A DNA stretch of 64,000 bases from Tanypteryx hageni (GCA_028673005.1 CM054120.1:73519533-73583532), one strand, 5' to 3'; shown: positions 44,425 through 56,700, counted from the stretch's first letter. The notes: a model not told the origin generated them from the sequence alone. Numbers and translations: made by a program.

Positions 44425-46959
44425 GTGTAGGTGTAGCAGCTAAATAATTTATTTTTTAAAATAACTCTCCAACGATGTATTATATGGGAAAATGCTTCGA
44501 AAAAACATTGTAAAAAAATAAATTTTCTATAAGTTTTATTCCAGTATGTTGTAACATTCATAAAATATTAAAAATAAACGGATAAGGAACAGGAGTAAAC
44601 ACATACTTCTGTATGACCGATATTTACCAAAAACAAATCAGCACTTTTTCCTTTAACAGAAATGTCGAATATAAAATTTCATATTGATCTGGTTAAGGGT
44701 TTTTTAGTTTGAGCACCCACAAAATCCCAGTCACAGAGACACACACAGATACACCCACAGACACACACACAGGCACACACATAGACACTCACAGATGCAC
44801 CGACAGACATGCACACAGACACAGACAAATACACACACACACACACACAGGGACACACCCACAAACATAATCGAGTAAATAGTTTAATCGTGTTCAAGGG
44901 AAGTTAAACGTATTTTCCTTGAAGACTCGAATTCGTATTTTTTTATGAAAGAAATGCTTCCGTTACTTCGTATTTATAGAAATTAAAAAAAGGAAAGCGA
45001 CAAGAGTAACCATCCACTTCCGGTTATCCGATTTTTACCAAACATTAATCAGTTCTTTTCCTTTTAACAAAAATGTAAAAGAAGAAATTTCCCGTTATAA
45101 TGATCAATAGTTTTGGAGTTAGAGCACCCACAAAATTGCGGTCACAGACACACCCGCAGACATCATCTAGAAATAGTCAAAACGTTCTCAGGGGACCTTA
45201 AAAATTGCATTTCCGTTGAAATCTCGAACTCGATTTTTTTCATGAAAACAATATTTTATATTTCGTAAATGGTGAAAGTAATAATTCGGGCGCCTTCTCT
45301 TTCGTACTAAAGAGTTCAAAGCACAATTCCAAAAAAATTAAACTATCAAGTCGTACCCTCAAAAACTTTTGCGAATTCAGTCAGAAATCTGCATGTTTAA
45401 CCGAGCAGTCACACTTAGTTCGGAGAATGATTTATCTTGAAATTACCTACGACAAGGCTATGAAAATGTGGTTCACTCAATAATGAAGTGAGACGAATTG
45501 ATGATGAATGTAACATCAATTTTACTCAATTAATTATAAAAAAGGTATAGCGCTTTACATCTCGTGCATTCCGTCAGCCAAAACGACTTCTTATTTCGGT
45601 GTTTAACGTGGAATATACGGAAATTCCAATCAAGTAGAAAAAATAATGGAAGTAGAAACTCTGCAAAAGTGTTTCTTTTACTTATTTAAACGCATATATC
45701 TCGATTGTTTTTTAGAGTTGGGGCTTGTCATTTTCGCTATGTCCGTTATACAACAAATATTATCAAACCGGAGAATTTAAAGAAGCCGATGAAATCTTCC
45801 ATTCAATATTCGTAAATCCACTCGTACATCCACTATTAGAACAAATTACGCCGCGAGTTTGCTTCAGCCCTGGCCAAACAATCCCTCACTTGCACAAAAA
45901 ACAATTACATGAACCTGCTCACCCTCTCATCACGATGCAAGAATGACAATTATATAACAATGGCGAATTTTAATAGTACGTTCAAACGATAGCCCAAACG
46001 CGGAATAATATTTGTTAACTCCGATCGATATGCACGAATAAGTCGTATTTTATACAATAATAAACCTTGAAGGCTGAGGTGTCGTCACGATAGGAATAGG
46101 TACATAGTCACCGACAGACGTAATAATCACGCATATATGAAGTTAAAATTCTGTCTGCCGCGAAAGTGGCGCCGCTGAAATTGTAAATATACATTTGGAA
46201 ATGACGTACATTCACCACCGATGTCGTTTTACGATTTTAACCCAGCAAATTCAACATACAAGTAACAGATACCATTAAATTATTATTGCCGCTTATTTGT
46301 ATTTATTTATTCTATTTTGAACCCGCAGATGTTATTTTTCGATATTTTCCTCACAAATTTAGCAATAATGCAACATCCACAATTTATTTGCTGTTATCGG
46401 AACAATGCTAATATTAATCTATCACGGATAGTTCGTGGTGAATAATATACTACGTGTTTCTTGTAAATCCGTGTTTTAATCGTGATTTGAGTGTAACAGT
46501 ACGATACAGAGATCAAGAGAAAAGTGTTTTGAAATGAATCCGATTAAGGATGTTATGGTGTAATATCAAGCAATATTGAAGAGTGAGTGTGAGATGCCAA
46601 CCTCATCAACTCAACCCGGGAGTCTGAGGAAGACACTGGGAATCTCCTAAAGCAAAGTAGGAATTGGGATGAAGAAGACGAATAATATGAATGAAGATCA
46701 ACGCAATCCAAGCCGAGGGGGAGGATCGAAGTGAACGTGGAAAGGAAACCAACCTATGCTGGGAGCCGAAGAATGTCCTAATGCTAAACCAACATAATTG
46801 TAATGCATAAATTGCAGGGAAAGCGGATGCTTTTATTGTTCAAGATAGAAGTTTAAATCAGGAGCATAAGCTTAAGGTAGTACCGTTTTTTGGCGGTAGG
46901 AGCGCAAATGGAATGGCGGAGTGTTAACAGGATATTCCATTAATAATTTTCGTGGTTAT
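44425..46959 (+). repeat. Unit-like block B3: module tail plus unit front
   Basis: CA modules 44575-45305, tail with the same about 320-base deletion as in B1 (CAAAGCACAATTCCA at 45322), front 45495-46959. It then passes into segment X. The shared deletion and other variants show B1 and B3 are closer to each other than to A1-A3. Confidence 0.9.
45725..45946 (+). other. Open frame in unit front, B3 variant
   Basis: Same frameshifted variant as at 21427 with two further residue changes. No recognised domain. Confidence 0.15.
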
Positions 46960-48662
46960 AAAGCATTTTCTTTATGACTGGTTAACAGTACCTGCTATTT
47001 AAACATTTTTAATTTTAATAATATCGAGTAAACCAAATAAGTAAACAAGACTGCATTTAGTTGAACTCAGCTATTTAATTGGTTTAAGTATTTCCTATCT
47101 AATTTATGTCGGTCAGGAAAATGCATATCATATATATACTTATATAATTAAATCGCCTAAGAAATTTGGAAAGCAAACCAAAGACCCTGGTCATAGAATG
47201 GAAAGTAATTAAAACCAGTATCAAGGATACCTTGGATAAAGAGATTGGCAAACAAGAGAAGAATATCAGAAAAACATGGATAACTAAGGAAATGCTGGAG
47301 AAAATGAATGAGAGGCGAAAATGGAAAAACGTTAACAGTGAAGAAAGTAGAGCTAACTATAGACGTATATACAATGAGTTGAGAAGGGTAACAGATAAAG
47401 CTAGAGAAAATTGGATAAAAGAAAAATGTGATGAAATACAGCAAATGGAGTAGTTAGGACGGTACGATATGATGTACGCTAAGGCACTGGAATTAAAAGA
47501 TTTGAAGTCTATTGGAATTCGTGGTAAAGGAACAATGATTACAGATAGGAAGATAATCTCAGAAACAAAGAATATAGCACAGTTATGGGAAGAATACATT
47601 AAGGAACTATACAGCAAGCAGGCAGGATCGGCAAAAATAAAACTGGAAGATGAGAAAAACATTGAAGAAGACAACTTAGGATCAAGTGTTATGGAGAGCA
47701 AAGAACAAAAAGCGATAGTAGAACCAACAAAGGGATAGCCACAGGAAGCGATGGAATATCAGCTGAGGTAATTAAAGTCATGGGATCAAAAGGACTAAAG
47801 GCGACCACAAAAATAATCAATAAGATTTACGACACGGAAGAGTGGCCTCGGGATTTCCTAGAAGTAACAATGTCCCCTCTAAAGAAGAAGCCAAAGTCAA
47901 TGCAATGTAAAGGCTACGGAAAGATAAGCCTTCTGTCACACATTTCGAAGATCATCACGAGGGTTCTTAATAAATGGCCGATGAAAAAGCAAAGGAAATG
48001 CGAGGGGATGTTCATTTCGGTTTCAGAAAAGGACGAGGAACTAGAGATGCTATAGGGGTAATTAGAATCATACCAGAAAGGGCAATAGAGTACAGTCAAG
48101 ATATCTCCGTATGTGCCGTAGACTGAAAGAAGGAAATGAAAGCTTTTAGAACAAGTCTCAGACTATAAATACCTTGGAAGCATCATAACAAGAGAAGCAA
48201 AATGTACGGATGAGATGAGGACTAGAATAGGAAAAACAAAAGCGGCTTTCAGAAGAATGAATCACCTACTTACGGGGAATATAAGTGAAGATATCCGCAA
48301 GAAGTTCATAAAATTCTATGTATGAAGTATAGCTATGTACGCGGCAGAAACATGGACGCTAGGGAAAAATGACATAATATTCTTTTAAAGTTTTGAAATG
48401 TGGACTTGGAGGAGAATTCTGAAGATAAAATGGACAGATAGGATGAAAAACGAAGTGTTACGGAGAGTAGGAGAGAAGCGAATGATTATACAGACTATCA
48501 AAAAGAGGAAGACAAACTGGGTTGGACATTACCTGAGGAGAGATAGTATGATTAAAGATTTGTTAGTAGGAAAACTAAATGGAAAAAGGGAAAGATATAG
48601 GAAAAGGTTTCAGCTGATAGACGATTTGAAAGGGAAAGAGTTATGAAGATAAGAAGGGGAAA
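46960..48662 (+). mobile_element. Segment X, copy 4: dead LINE fragment
   Basis: Same as copies 1 and 3 but cut shortly after the RKRFQLIDDL block (48655), before the LINE 3' end. It then joins sequence flanking the TTF-type hAT directly, skipping segment Y. Confidence 0.8.
47166..48646 (+). pseudogene. LINE polyprotein remnant lacking RT core, copy 4
   Basis: The longest open version of this family here: 47166-47453, 47469-47738, 47780-48055 and 48398-48646. It shows ATGSDGISAEVIKVMG (in pieces), LLSHISKIITRVLNKWP, then a jump from RT motif A to VSDYKYLGSIITREAKC. The C-terminal MWTWRRILKIKWTDRMKNEV and KRKTNWVGHYLRRDSM are intact. The deletion of the RT palm is at the same bases as in copies 1 and 3. 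Confidence 0.78.
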
Positions 48663-48709
48663 ATTATTATTTAAAAATATTTTCTCACTTAACATGGTCA
48701 CCCTGTACA

Positions 48710-50324
48710 CAAGGGCGGATCCATGGCGGAGATAATGGAAGAAATTTTCTAATGTACAAAAAAGGGGACGTACGGGCCGAATGCGTAGGCTAGGTGGCAT
48801 AGTCGAGCACCCTGTCGAGGCACTCAGTTCTATCTAGAAAATTCCTTAAACAACCAAGTGAAGATTAGACCTCCATGTGCATCCTTGTTCACGTTAAACG
48901 GGGCTTGTGGGCTCCCGCCAATAGATCTCTAAATGACACACTTGGGACGAAACCCAGATCTTGCAGTGGGGGGTGTCTTTTAAATCCTCATAATTTTGTC
49001 ACCGCCATGGTCCAGCGGAGGACAAGGACGGAGTTTGAGAGGAAAAGCACTCTATTCTTTTCCTTACACGGCCTTAAGCGTGTTTTTAACAATTCATTTT
49101 TTATAAAGTGTGTAAGTATAACTTTCTGCCGATTAGTTCCTTTCTATAAAGTACACGGTAGGTTGTTAATGGATTTGGTTTATTTTACTTCATCATAATA
49201 ATTTAAATTTATTTTTTTCAGTCGACATATTGAACAAGAAAAATAAACCTGGTACACTAGTGTCCTTCATAGAGAAAGTCCAAAAATCGAATCAAATATT
49301 TCAAATGAATGTCAATCTCAGTCTAAGCTCCCAGATGATTTAACGAAACCTAATACTTCTGATTCCAATTAATGGCGGCCTTCAGAAAATCCAATTTATC
49401 CTTGTTAAAATGAATAAAGGAAATTGGAACATTTTACATCTAGTGATAAAAATACTTATGTTGATGTAGGAAAATTTCCTTATGTGTAGTGTAGAATTTT
49501 AAAGTGTAAGTGGATACCTGCAGATAGTTTATCATTTCCGTATTCTGGGTATAAAAAAATGGCATAGATGAAAGTTTTACGATTGTGACAAACATTTAAA
49601 ACAAAGTAATTGGCTAATATTCTCTGAAAATCTAAAAGGTGTTTTTTGTAAATATTGTTTTTAATTCGCTAAGTTTGGTGGTTTACATAAGCAAATACGC
49701 GTACAGAAATTAGTTTTTCAGCCGTTGATTGAATATACAAGATTATTAGGAAATTCTTCAGAAAAATAATTCTTACCATAAAAACTCTCAACTTGTTGCA
49801 AAAACGTTTATAAAAACCGTTGAAAGTCTTTCCGGTGACGTCAGATATGTAATAAATAATGAAAAATATAAACAAGCCCAGGGAAACAGAGATAGATTAG
49901 TCAATAATCGAATCCGTTATTTATCTGAGATGACAAAATATTGCATTGAGAGGACATTGGGACGATGGCTTATTCCTAAAAAACACGGTTTCTAACTCTG
50001 TTACAAACGAAGCTAATTTTTGTGAGTTACTGCGTTTTTATATAGCAGCAAGAGATACAATGCTACAGGAACATTTAAAAAACACTTCCTCTAGTGCCAC
50101 TTACATAAGTAAAAACACAGAAAATGAAATATTAGAGTTTTGTGGTGAAGAAATTAAAGAGAGTATCTAAACAAAGGTTTAAAAAAGCGAAAGATATACT
50201 ATGATACTATTTCTCTCATTTTCTGTAAGTATTTGTTTATGAATTTTTTATATTATGCTAAGATATTCTAGAATACATATTAATTTTTGTTGAATTATTT
50301 CTTTACGAGTTTATTATTTTTTAC

Positions 50325-50330
<6 letters not shown>
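48710..50330 (+). mobile_element. TTF/ZMYM1-type hAT, copy 3, right-truncated
   Basis: Left inverted repeat CAAGGGCGGATCCA (48710-48723), preceded by CCTGTACA (48702-48709), the same 8-mer that follows the right end in copies 1 and 2. The right end is lost in a TA microsatellite at 50331. Together with copy 2 it defines both termini of the family. Confidence 0.87.
49300..50170 (+). pseudogene. TTF-type hAT transposase fragment, copy 3
   Basis: Pieces include SENLKGVFCKYCLFL near 49620-49665 (the C-x2-C of the TTF finger) and the open frame 49946-50170 with CELLRFYIAARDTMLQEHLK and NTENEILEFCGEEIKESI. Stops interrupt the finger region. No catalytic domain. Confidence 0.75.
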
Positions 50331-50377
<47 letters not shown>

Positions 50378-50400
50378 TTATTTATTTATTTATTTATAAA
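50331..50400 (+). repeat. TA microsatellite followed by TTTA repeats
   Basis: About 40 bases of pure TA, then (TTTA)n to 50395. It marks the breakpoint where the TTF-hAT right end and part of Z are missing. Confidence 0.95.
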
Positions 50401-50454
50401 TCATTTTCTCTAAGCCATTATCACCCTTAACCACCCTTAGCCTTAAAGTGTCTT

Positions 50455-50895
50455 TTTACCGCCTACATATATCACGCTGAGAGAAATATATTTAGCTAGC
50501 TAATTTTTTCGGGGGAGAATGAAAGAAGAGAGCAAGAGAGAATGGAAGGGAAAAGAGAGAGGGAGAATGGGAGGGAGAGGGAGGGAGAGTGGGGAGAGAA
50601 AAGAAGAATAGGTGAGGAGAAAAATGGGAGGGCAGGAGGAGAATAGGAGGGAGGGCGGATATTGGGAATGAGAATTTGAGAGGGATTGAGAATGGGTGGA
50701 AGAGAGGTAGGTGTGGAAGGAAAACGGGATGAATGTGATGTTTTATTACTTAATTCATGTGTACCCGTCATTTTTGTCGGACATTTACACTAATAAATTC
50801 AGTTTGCCTAGGGATCGTGATACTCCTTATTCGGTCCTGGTCGGGATAACAATGCAAATTTTACGCAAAGGTTTTCAAGCATGACAAGAAATAGT
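50455..50895. repeat. Segment Z, copy 3, partial
   Basis: Matches 18320-18760 (ATATATCACGCTGAGAGAAA; TCCTTATTCGGTCCTGGT). It contains a purine-rich tract at 50511-50712. Homology ends near GAAATAGTTTTGGAG at 50895. Confidence 0.8.
50511..50712 (+). repeat. Purine-rich tract, Z copy 3
   Basis: About 200 nt of A/G-rich sequence as at 18371, with GGGAGGGAGAGGGAGGGAGA variants. The minus-strand Ser/Pro-rich frame across it is a composition artefact. Confidence 0.8.
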
Positions 50896-53349
50896 TTTGG
50901 AGTATCTAAACAATTAAAAATTACCAACAAATTTATAGTTGTGCTTATAAAAGTTATGAGCCACGAGGGATATGTTGAACATCTCGCACAATTAATAATA
51001 AAATTAAGGATTCAAAAATATTGTCGTATCGAATCGAGATTAATTTGTGAATATTCACGCTCGCTGAGGACGATGGATATTGTTTACTGCGAACATACAC
51101 CCGAAGAAAAATATCTATTAACTATCATAAATGAGAAGATCAAACGTTTAACCCTCATAAATAGTAAGAATATGCAGTTTCACTGATTCATTCCTACCAA
51201 AACTAATTCACTAGCAAAGACTATTGTTTTTGACCTTATGACTCCCCCAATACACCTGACATAGCGGGTTGCACGGACAAGCCTTGACGACAAGCGCATC
51301 ATATTTTTGTTATTATTCATGAATAAGAACTAATAACTTAGTGTAAGACAGAGGACAAAATATAACATATCCTTACCTTTGCCTGTCTGAGGAACTCTTT
51401 GCAGAAACATCGCAGGAGAGACAATATAATGGCACCCTGCTTTAGCTGACTTACGACGACTACTCGGACATAGGCATTCAGCACATTTCTGTAAAGAAAA
51501 TTTAAGCTCGTTGAGAATAAAACGAGAAATTCTTTGAAATAAATTATGAAAACGTCATTTGGATTAAAGGTTATGAAATAATGGACAGTGAATTGTTATC
51601 AAATATATGAGGGAATTATATCAGGTAGTAGGTTACTGTAAATATTGATTTAGATTTTTTTCCGACTTAAAATTTCTACTCGCTCAATTATTCGTATTTA
51701 AATGAGAAACAACTCGGTTGAGCACATTTTTGGCAGAAATAAGCCGAAAAATCTTTCCATCACTCGATGACTCGACTCACCATATTCCAGTAAGTGCATT
51801 ATGACTAACAGCAACAAAGAGCCATCGTTAAATTCCACTGTGCTAAGTAAATTGCTTTATCATTGAAATGAGCCTATACCGCCGCACAACACTAGAGGGT
51901 CTGAGCGAACGGCTTGAAATTCCTAGCGTTAGATGTAAGTTTGGAAATAAAATTGGTTTTACTTTTTCGGAGTTCAAACTCAAGTCTAAAAGGTCTAAGG
52001 ACATTGGAAAGTGCGCAGATGAAGTACGGCCCAATCCTATGCTTCAATAGAGCGCTGGTAACATTTGGAATGCCGGTTCTCACTCCCCCTACAAGTTGCT
52101 TCTCTGCCTTCCTTCCTAAGGTTGTTTCAAAATTGATAATAACTAACAGTCTAAAGAGACTGTGAGGTATGACCAATATTCCGAAGCGTGTTTCGTGAAA
52201 TATATCAGCCGAAGCATATCTCGCTTAACCTGAAAGCCATCTGTTTATATCTTTGGTATATATATACTGAATGCTATCTATAGTATTTATCATTAGTATT
52301 AAGTTGGGACGAATTAATGCCTATTCGTCCCTAGCGAGTTAAATGGTGTACAATATATTCAAGTATACACACTAATGGCGTACGGAAGACTATAACGAAG
52401 GGTGGGACGGAGCAACTGACTCTTGTTATAAATAAAAATGATCACAGCTATGGCTGAAGGATTGATCATGACGGTAATATATGAGCAAAATAGATACTTG
52501 TCTCTCATTATGATTATTATTGAATTACCAAGCGTTTAAGTATTGTGATGATGTTAACTATATCATTAGGGCGATATTAAATGACGTTCTTAACAGCCAA
52601 TTAGATCACGTTAAAATGGCATTATTATTTCCACCAGTTGTCCACGCAAACAGAAAAATTAATCAGGCGTACCCATATGTAAAAAAAGGCCACCTGTTCC
52701 GAGATTCAATTATATAAATTAGGTATTCAGCGTTAGAACTCACGAACTTTTAATTTAATAAATAACATAAAGGAACATATGAAACAAGAATTATTATGGA
52801 TATTTCTGAGAAATAACAATCCCTGCCACGCACAACTTCAGTGGATTACTGAGCGAATTCCAGACGCGTAAATGCAACCATATTTCTCTCTCGAGTGCCA
52901 CCTACCCAATTGTGCACAAAACGCGTTGGTGCAGGCCTCTTTGGTTTTTCCACAAAATACTCGAAACCCGCTTTGTGAGAGAAACCTTATATTTTAGCTT
53001 TTCTTGGGAAACCAATGAAAGCTGGGTTCCGAGAAGAGCAAAAGTTTGTTCCAACTACATATAAGAATCGACCGTCTCGTGATACACGAAGTGGACGGGG
53101 GAAATGGTGGAGTGAGTGGGACAGGGTGCGACCCCGAAGAGGAGGCGAGATAGAGGGAGAGGAAGGAAGAGTATGAGCGAAATCTTTCGGACGGAAATCG
53201 AGTCAAATGACAGCCATGCTTTCCATTTCGTAGAAACTTAATCCGCAAGTGATCAAATGAAATTGACGTTAAATAGTTGGTCAGGCGTTTTTTTTTCGAA
53301 AAAATCCGCTGATACGTTCGGTTTGTCCGCCTGTCTGACGCTATAACTC
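50896..53349. other. Single-copy, unrecognised AT-rich region
   Basis: No homology to other parts of the window. The frame 50881-51186 (101 residues, Lys/Ile-rich) and overlapping frames at 51843-52176 on both strands have no recognised domain. Positions 52990-53250 hold a GC-richer patch open on both strands without a known motif. I cannot support a gene here. Confidence 0.4.
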
Positions 53350-53412
53350 AGTGGTGCTAAACCCGCGTCCCGTGGGGCACTCATGTTCCCGGAGCCTTTT
53401 ACAGCTCGCAGA
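53350..53412 (+). mobile_element. Possible end of another hAT element
   Basis: CAGTGGTGCTAAACCCGCG (starting 53350) followed by CCCGTGGGGC resembles a hAT terminal repeat with the usual GC-rich subterminal dyad. The sequence continues after the 53413-57865 insertion at 57874. I could not find its other end. Confidence 0.4.
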
Positions 53413-53597
53413 CAGGGCATCGAATCGGAACCGAACCGAAACCGAAGAAAACCATTATTTTAGCTGGAGTGAAACCGAACTCGAACCGAAAAAAAATATT
53501 TTTCTGAACCCGACCCGAAACCAAAAACCGTTAATTATTTTGTTCCATTTTTTCGGTTTGCATATTTAACATGGGCCTTTTTTGAAAGCCTCACTTT

Positions 53598-53837
53598 TCA
53601 ACACCGAGCAAGGCAAAGTTTAACGGTTTTCTTGATGATACATGCTCCTAAACCTTTGAAGGAATGCATCTTTGTGATAATATATGTCGGTTCCATGGTG
53701 GGATTTTCCATGGACATCTCAATACATAAAAAGACTGTCAAGGATACGTTTTTCAGAACCCCGTTAAACGAAACTAGTGGAAAGTAACTCAGTTTTACTT
53801 TGAAGACAGCCGCTAATCCTCTTGGTACTCTCCGCAT
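53598..53837 (-). other. Open frame inside hAT-like element, unknown
   Basis: A 79-residue minus-strand frame (MRRVPRGLAAVFKVKLSYFP...) in the segment present only in the long copy. It could be a scrap of a DDE or other element ORF. I do not recognise it. Confidence 0.2.
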
Positions 53838-54108
53838 GACCCTACCCCATAGATTGTTCCGGGTAAAAATGATTCACGATTCTTACTTGGATTTTGCTAT
53901 AAGTTGGAGCTTGTTGTCCCCATAAAATTTCATCCCTACTCCAAATGTATTGAACACTTATATTCTGGTAGTCTTTCTTTAAAACTTAGCCAGGAAAGAT
54001 CGCTTTGCATTCTTTCTTTTGAGGTATTCTTACTTCCTTTGTTACAGGTTAGTAAATTTCTATTTATATAGTGCATCATAATCAAAATATGTTTATTATA
54101 TTTATATT

Positions 54109-54112
<4 letters not shown>

Positions 54113-54158
<46 letters not shown>
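54113..54158 (+). repeat. TA microsatellite
   Basis: About 45 bases of alternating T and A, inside the long hAT-like element. Confidence 0.95.
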
Positions 54159-54162
<4 letters not shown>

Positions 54163-54405
54163 TTATCTTTAAACCTATATTTTTCAAAAATTGTTAAAAA
54201 GAAAATTTTACAAACGTGTAATTTGGAACCAAGCCGTGTAATTTGTAACTATGTGCTGAGTAATTTGGACCTGTTCAATAAAGCACAGTTAAGTATGTTT
54301 TCTGTCATTATTGGCTATAAATTTCAAAACTTAAATTAAAACATATTGCTCAAACAATAGTCCTCATCAATAAATTCGTCACAGTTTTCATGTAACCATT
54401 TTTAG

Positions 54406-56154
54406 TGCTTTTCGTCATTGCTAAAAAGCAATATTACCTTCGTGATGTCCGTCCGTACGCATACATCAGGGAAGAATTGACTTAACCGTTTTCAACCAAA
54501 TTTGGTACACACCATACCAACACAAATTAATGTACAAAATGACATAATTAAACCGGATCGACTCAGCAAGGGTGCCACAATTGCAAAGTTTAACTTTTCG
54601 GTAATTTTGAATTTGGAAGGTATTGGCTGAACCGATTTCAAAAATATTTTGTATTATGGAGGTATGCAACATATAAAATCAAAATCAAGATGCTTAGTAT
54701 AAATTTACAAATCAGGGCTGTCACAATAAAAGTAATTATAAATTTTGCGTTTACAAGAATTTGTGTTGAACTGTCTTCATCAATTTTAACGAAATTTAAT
54801 ATTTATAATTTACATATAAACAAAAACATAATAGTATATTTGGAATGCATCAACAAAACAGGGGTGTATCACAATTATAGATTAAACCTTTTCAGTAATT
54901 ATGGATTTGGAAGGAATTGGTTAAATCGATTTCAAAAAGAAATTTCTTTTGTAGGGAAAAACAAAATGAACATGTATAGAACGGATCTAAAAAGCACGGC
55001 TACCACAATATAAGGAAAAAATAAATTTCTGATTTCAAAGCAAATACATTAGTATACGATAATACTACGGCGAATTTGACGAAAAGCACTTCTGTACCAC
55101 GGGAAACCTGTGTACTTCCCTACTTGTTAGTGCTTTTCGTCATTGCTGAGAAGCACTATTATCTTCGTGATGTCCGTTCGTCCGTACGCATATATCAGGG
55201 AAGAATCGGTTCACACCGATTTCAACCAAACTGGTTACATAGAATTTTCACATAAACATAAGACCAAAATAGCATATTTCAAACAGATCTATTTAGCAGG
55301 TGTGCCACAATTCATAAATTAAATTTTTCGGTAATAATGAATTTGGAAGGAATTGGCAGAACCGATTTCAACGAAATTTTATTTGAAGAATGTGTGTAAC
55401 ATTGCAAAGCAAATCATTATTTTTAAAATAGATATAGAACGCAGGGCTGCCATAATACAAGTAAAAAAAATTCTTGTTACAAGTATTTGTGTTGAATTGT
55501 TCTTATAAATTTTTACCAAATTTAAAATTTGTAATGTACACATATATACAAAACCATAATACTATACAAGGACCGAATCATCCAAATAGGGGTGCCATAA
55601 CTACAAATTAAATTCTTTCAATAATTACGAATTTGGAAGGAATTGGCTGAACAGATTTAAAATAAATTATGTATATATGATTTTCACAAAATTTCATAAT
55701 GAAATCAAGATGTTTAAAGCGGAGATAAAGAAAAGGGCTACCACAATAAAAAGTAAAATTATATTTTAAAACGTATTTATATAGAACTGGCAGCATGAAT
55801 TTTTATACAATGTGGTTAATATAATATTCATATAAATAAACAACCAAGATATCATTTCAACTGGGTCGTCTAAACAGGGATACCACAATATCAAATTTAA
55901 TATTTTATTGTAAAAATGAGTTTGGAAGGAATTAGCTGAACCGATTTAAAAAAGAAATTTCGCTTGTAGGGCGAGTATAGAATGGCAAAATGAAATGAAC
56001 ATGTTTAGGGCGTATCTAAAAAACAGGGCTACCATATAAGGAAAAATAATTTTCTGATTTCAAAGCAAATACATTAATATATGATTATACTACGGCGAAT
56101 TTGACGAAAAACACTTCTGTACCACGGGAAACCCGTGCACATCCCTACTTGTTT
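54406..56154 (+). repeat. Two tandem copies of an AT-rich element with hairpin end
   Basis: Copy 1 (about 54406-55129) and copy 2 (about 55130-56154) both start TTAGTGCTTTTCGTCATTGC followed by CTTCGTGATGTCCGT. Both end GACGAAAA(G/A)CACTTCTG, then CACGGGAAACC(T/C)GTG, a hairpin, and TCCCTACTTGTT. Inside, the motif CCGATTTCAACCAAA and GAATTTGGAAGGAATTGGCT recurs several times at 200-300 base spacing. The terminal hairpin with nearby CTACTTG recalls a Helitron-like 3' end, but 5' TC and CTRR signals are not clear. Confidence 0.6.
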
Positions 56155-56700
56155 ACACTTATCGCACTGAATTTAGTCTTCATCGTGCGTTTCTCCACAA
56201 ACAATATAGCAAGTCTCTCCAATATCCAATGACATTTTTTCTTTTGCGTCACAATTTGTGTTGTTGCAAATAACTTTTTCCTTTTCGGTTTAGCTCCCGA
56301 AGAACTAGCCACGTTATTAAGAGATTTCTTGTGTGGTCTTCCAGTTAACAGCACACAAGATACAGACCCTAGCTTTCTTAGCTTTCACCTCGTATCCACT
56401 GCAAAGCTTGAAGGAAGTGGACAGATCATTTCCACAGGAATATAATCATTATTACTTGGAGTTTGTATTGGAGTTGCACTCTTTTCCTGTTGATTTGGTG
56501 TTTTGGTTGAACCGAGTTTTCAGTTTATTATGCTCGGCAATCTCGAACGCAAGTTTCATTATTCCCCTACTGGTCAGCCTGAAAAAATGTAAATCTTCCG
56601 CTTTCCATTTCCCATACATTCCTTTTAATTTCCTTGCTTCCCTTTTTGTCAACTGGAAAATTATATCATTCGTAATACTCTGTGTAATTCTGACCACTGG
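56145..56700 (-). pseudogene. Pogo/jerky-like transposase, N- and C-terminal pieces fused by deletion
   Basis: Minus-strand translation from 56700: ARKLKGMYGKWKAEDLHFF, LTSRGIMKLAFEIAEHNKLK, TRFNQNTKSTGKE, matching the CENP-B/HTH-proximal block of jerky-like transposases. After a frameshift comes NNDYIPVEMICPLPSS, a stop, then KLGSVSCVLLTGRPHKKSLN, a Lys-rich stretch, and CGETHDED.IQCDKC, the Cys-rich C-terminal tail of the family. The DDE catalytic domain (usually about 200 residues) is missing between them. Inactive. Confidence 0.7.

Noticed and set aside
50496..50771. Ser/Pro-rich 91-residue minus-strand frame
   Set aside because: It is the complement of the polypurine tract; composition alone explains it.
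51843..52176. Opposing open frames of 60-94 residues
   Set aside because: They overlap on both strands, have no recognisable domain and no paralog in the window. There is not enough evidence for a gene.
54466..55796. Several Asn/Ile/Lys-rich frames inside the tandem AT-rich element
   Set aside because: They are not conserved between the two tandem copies and have low-complexity, AT-driven composition.
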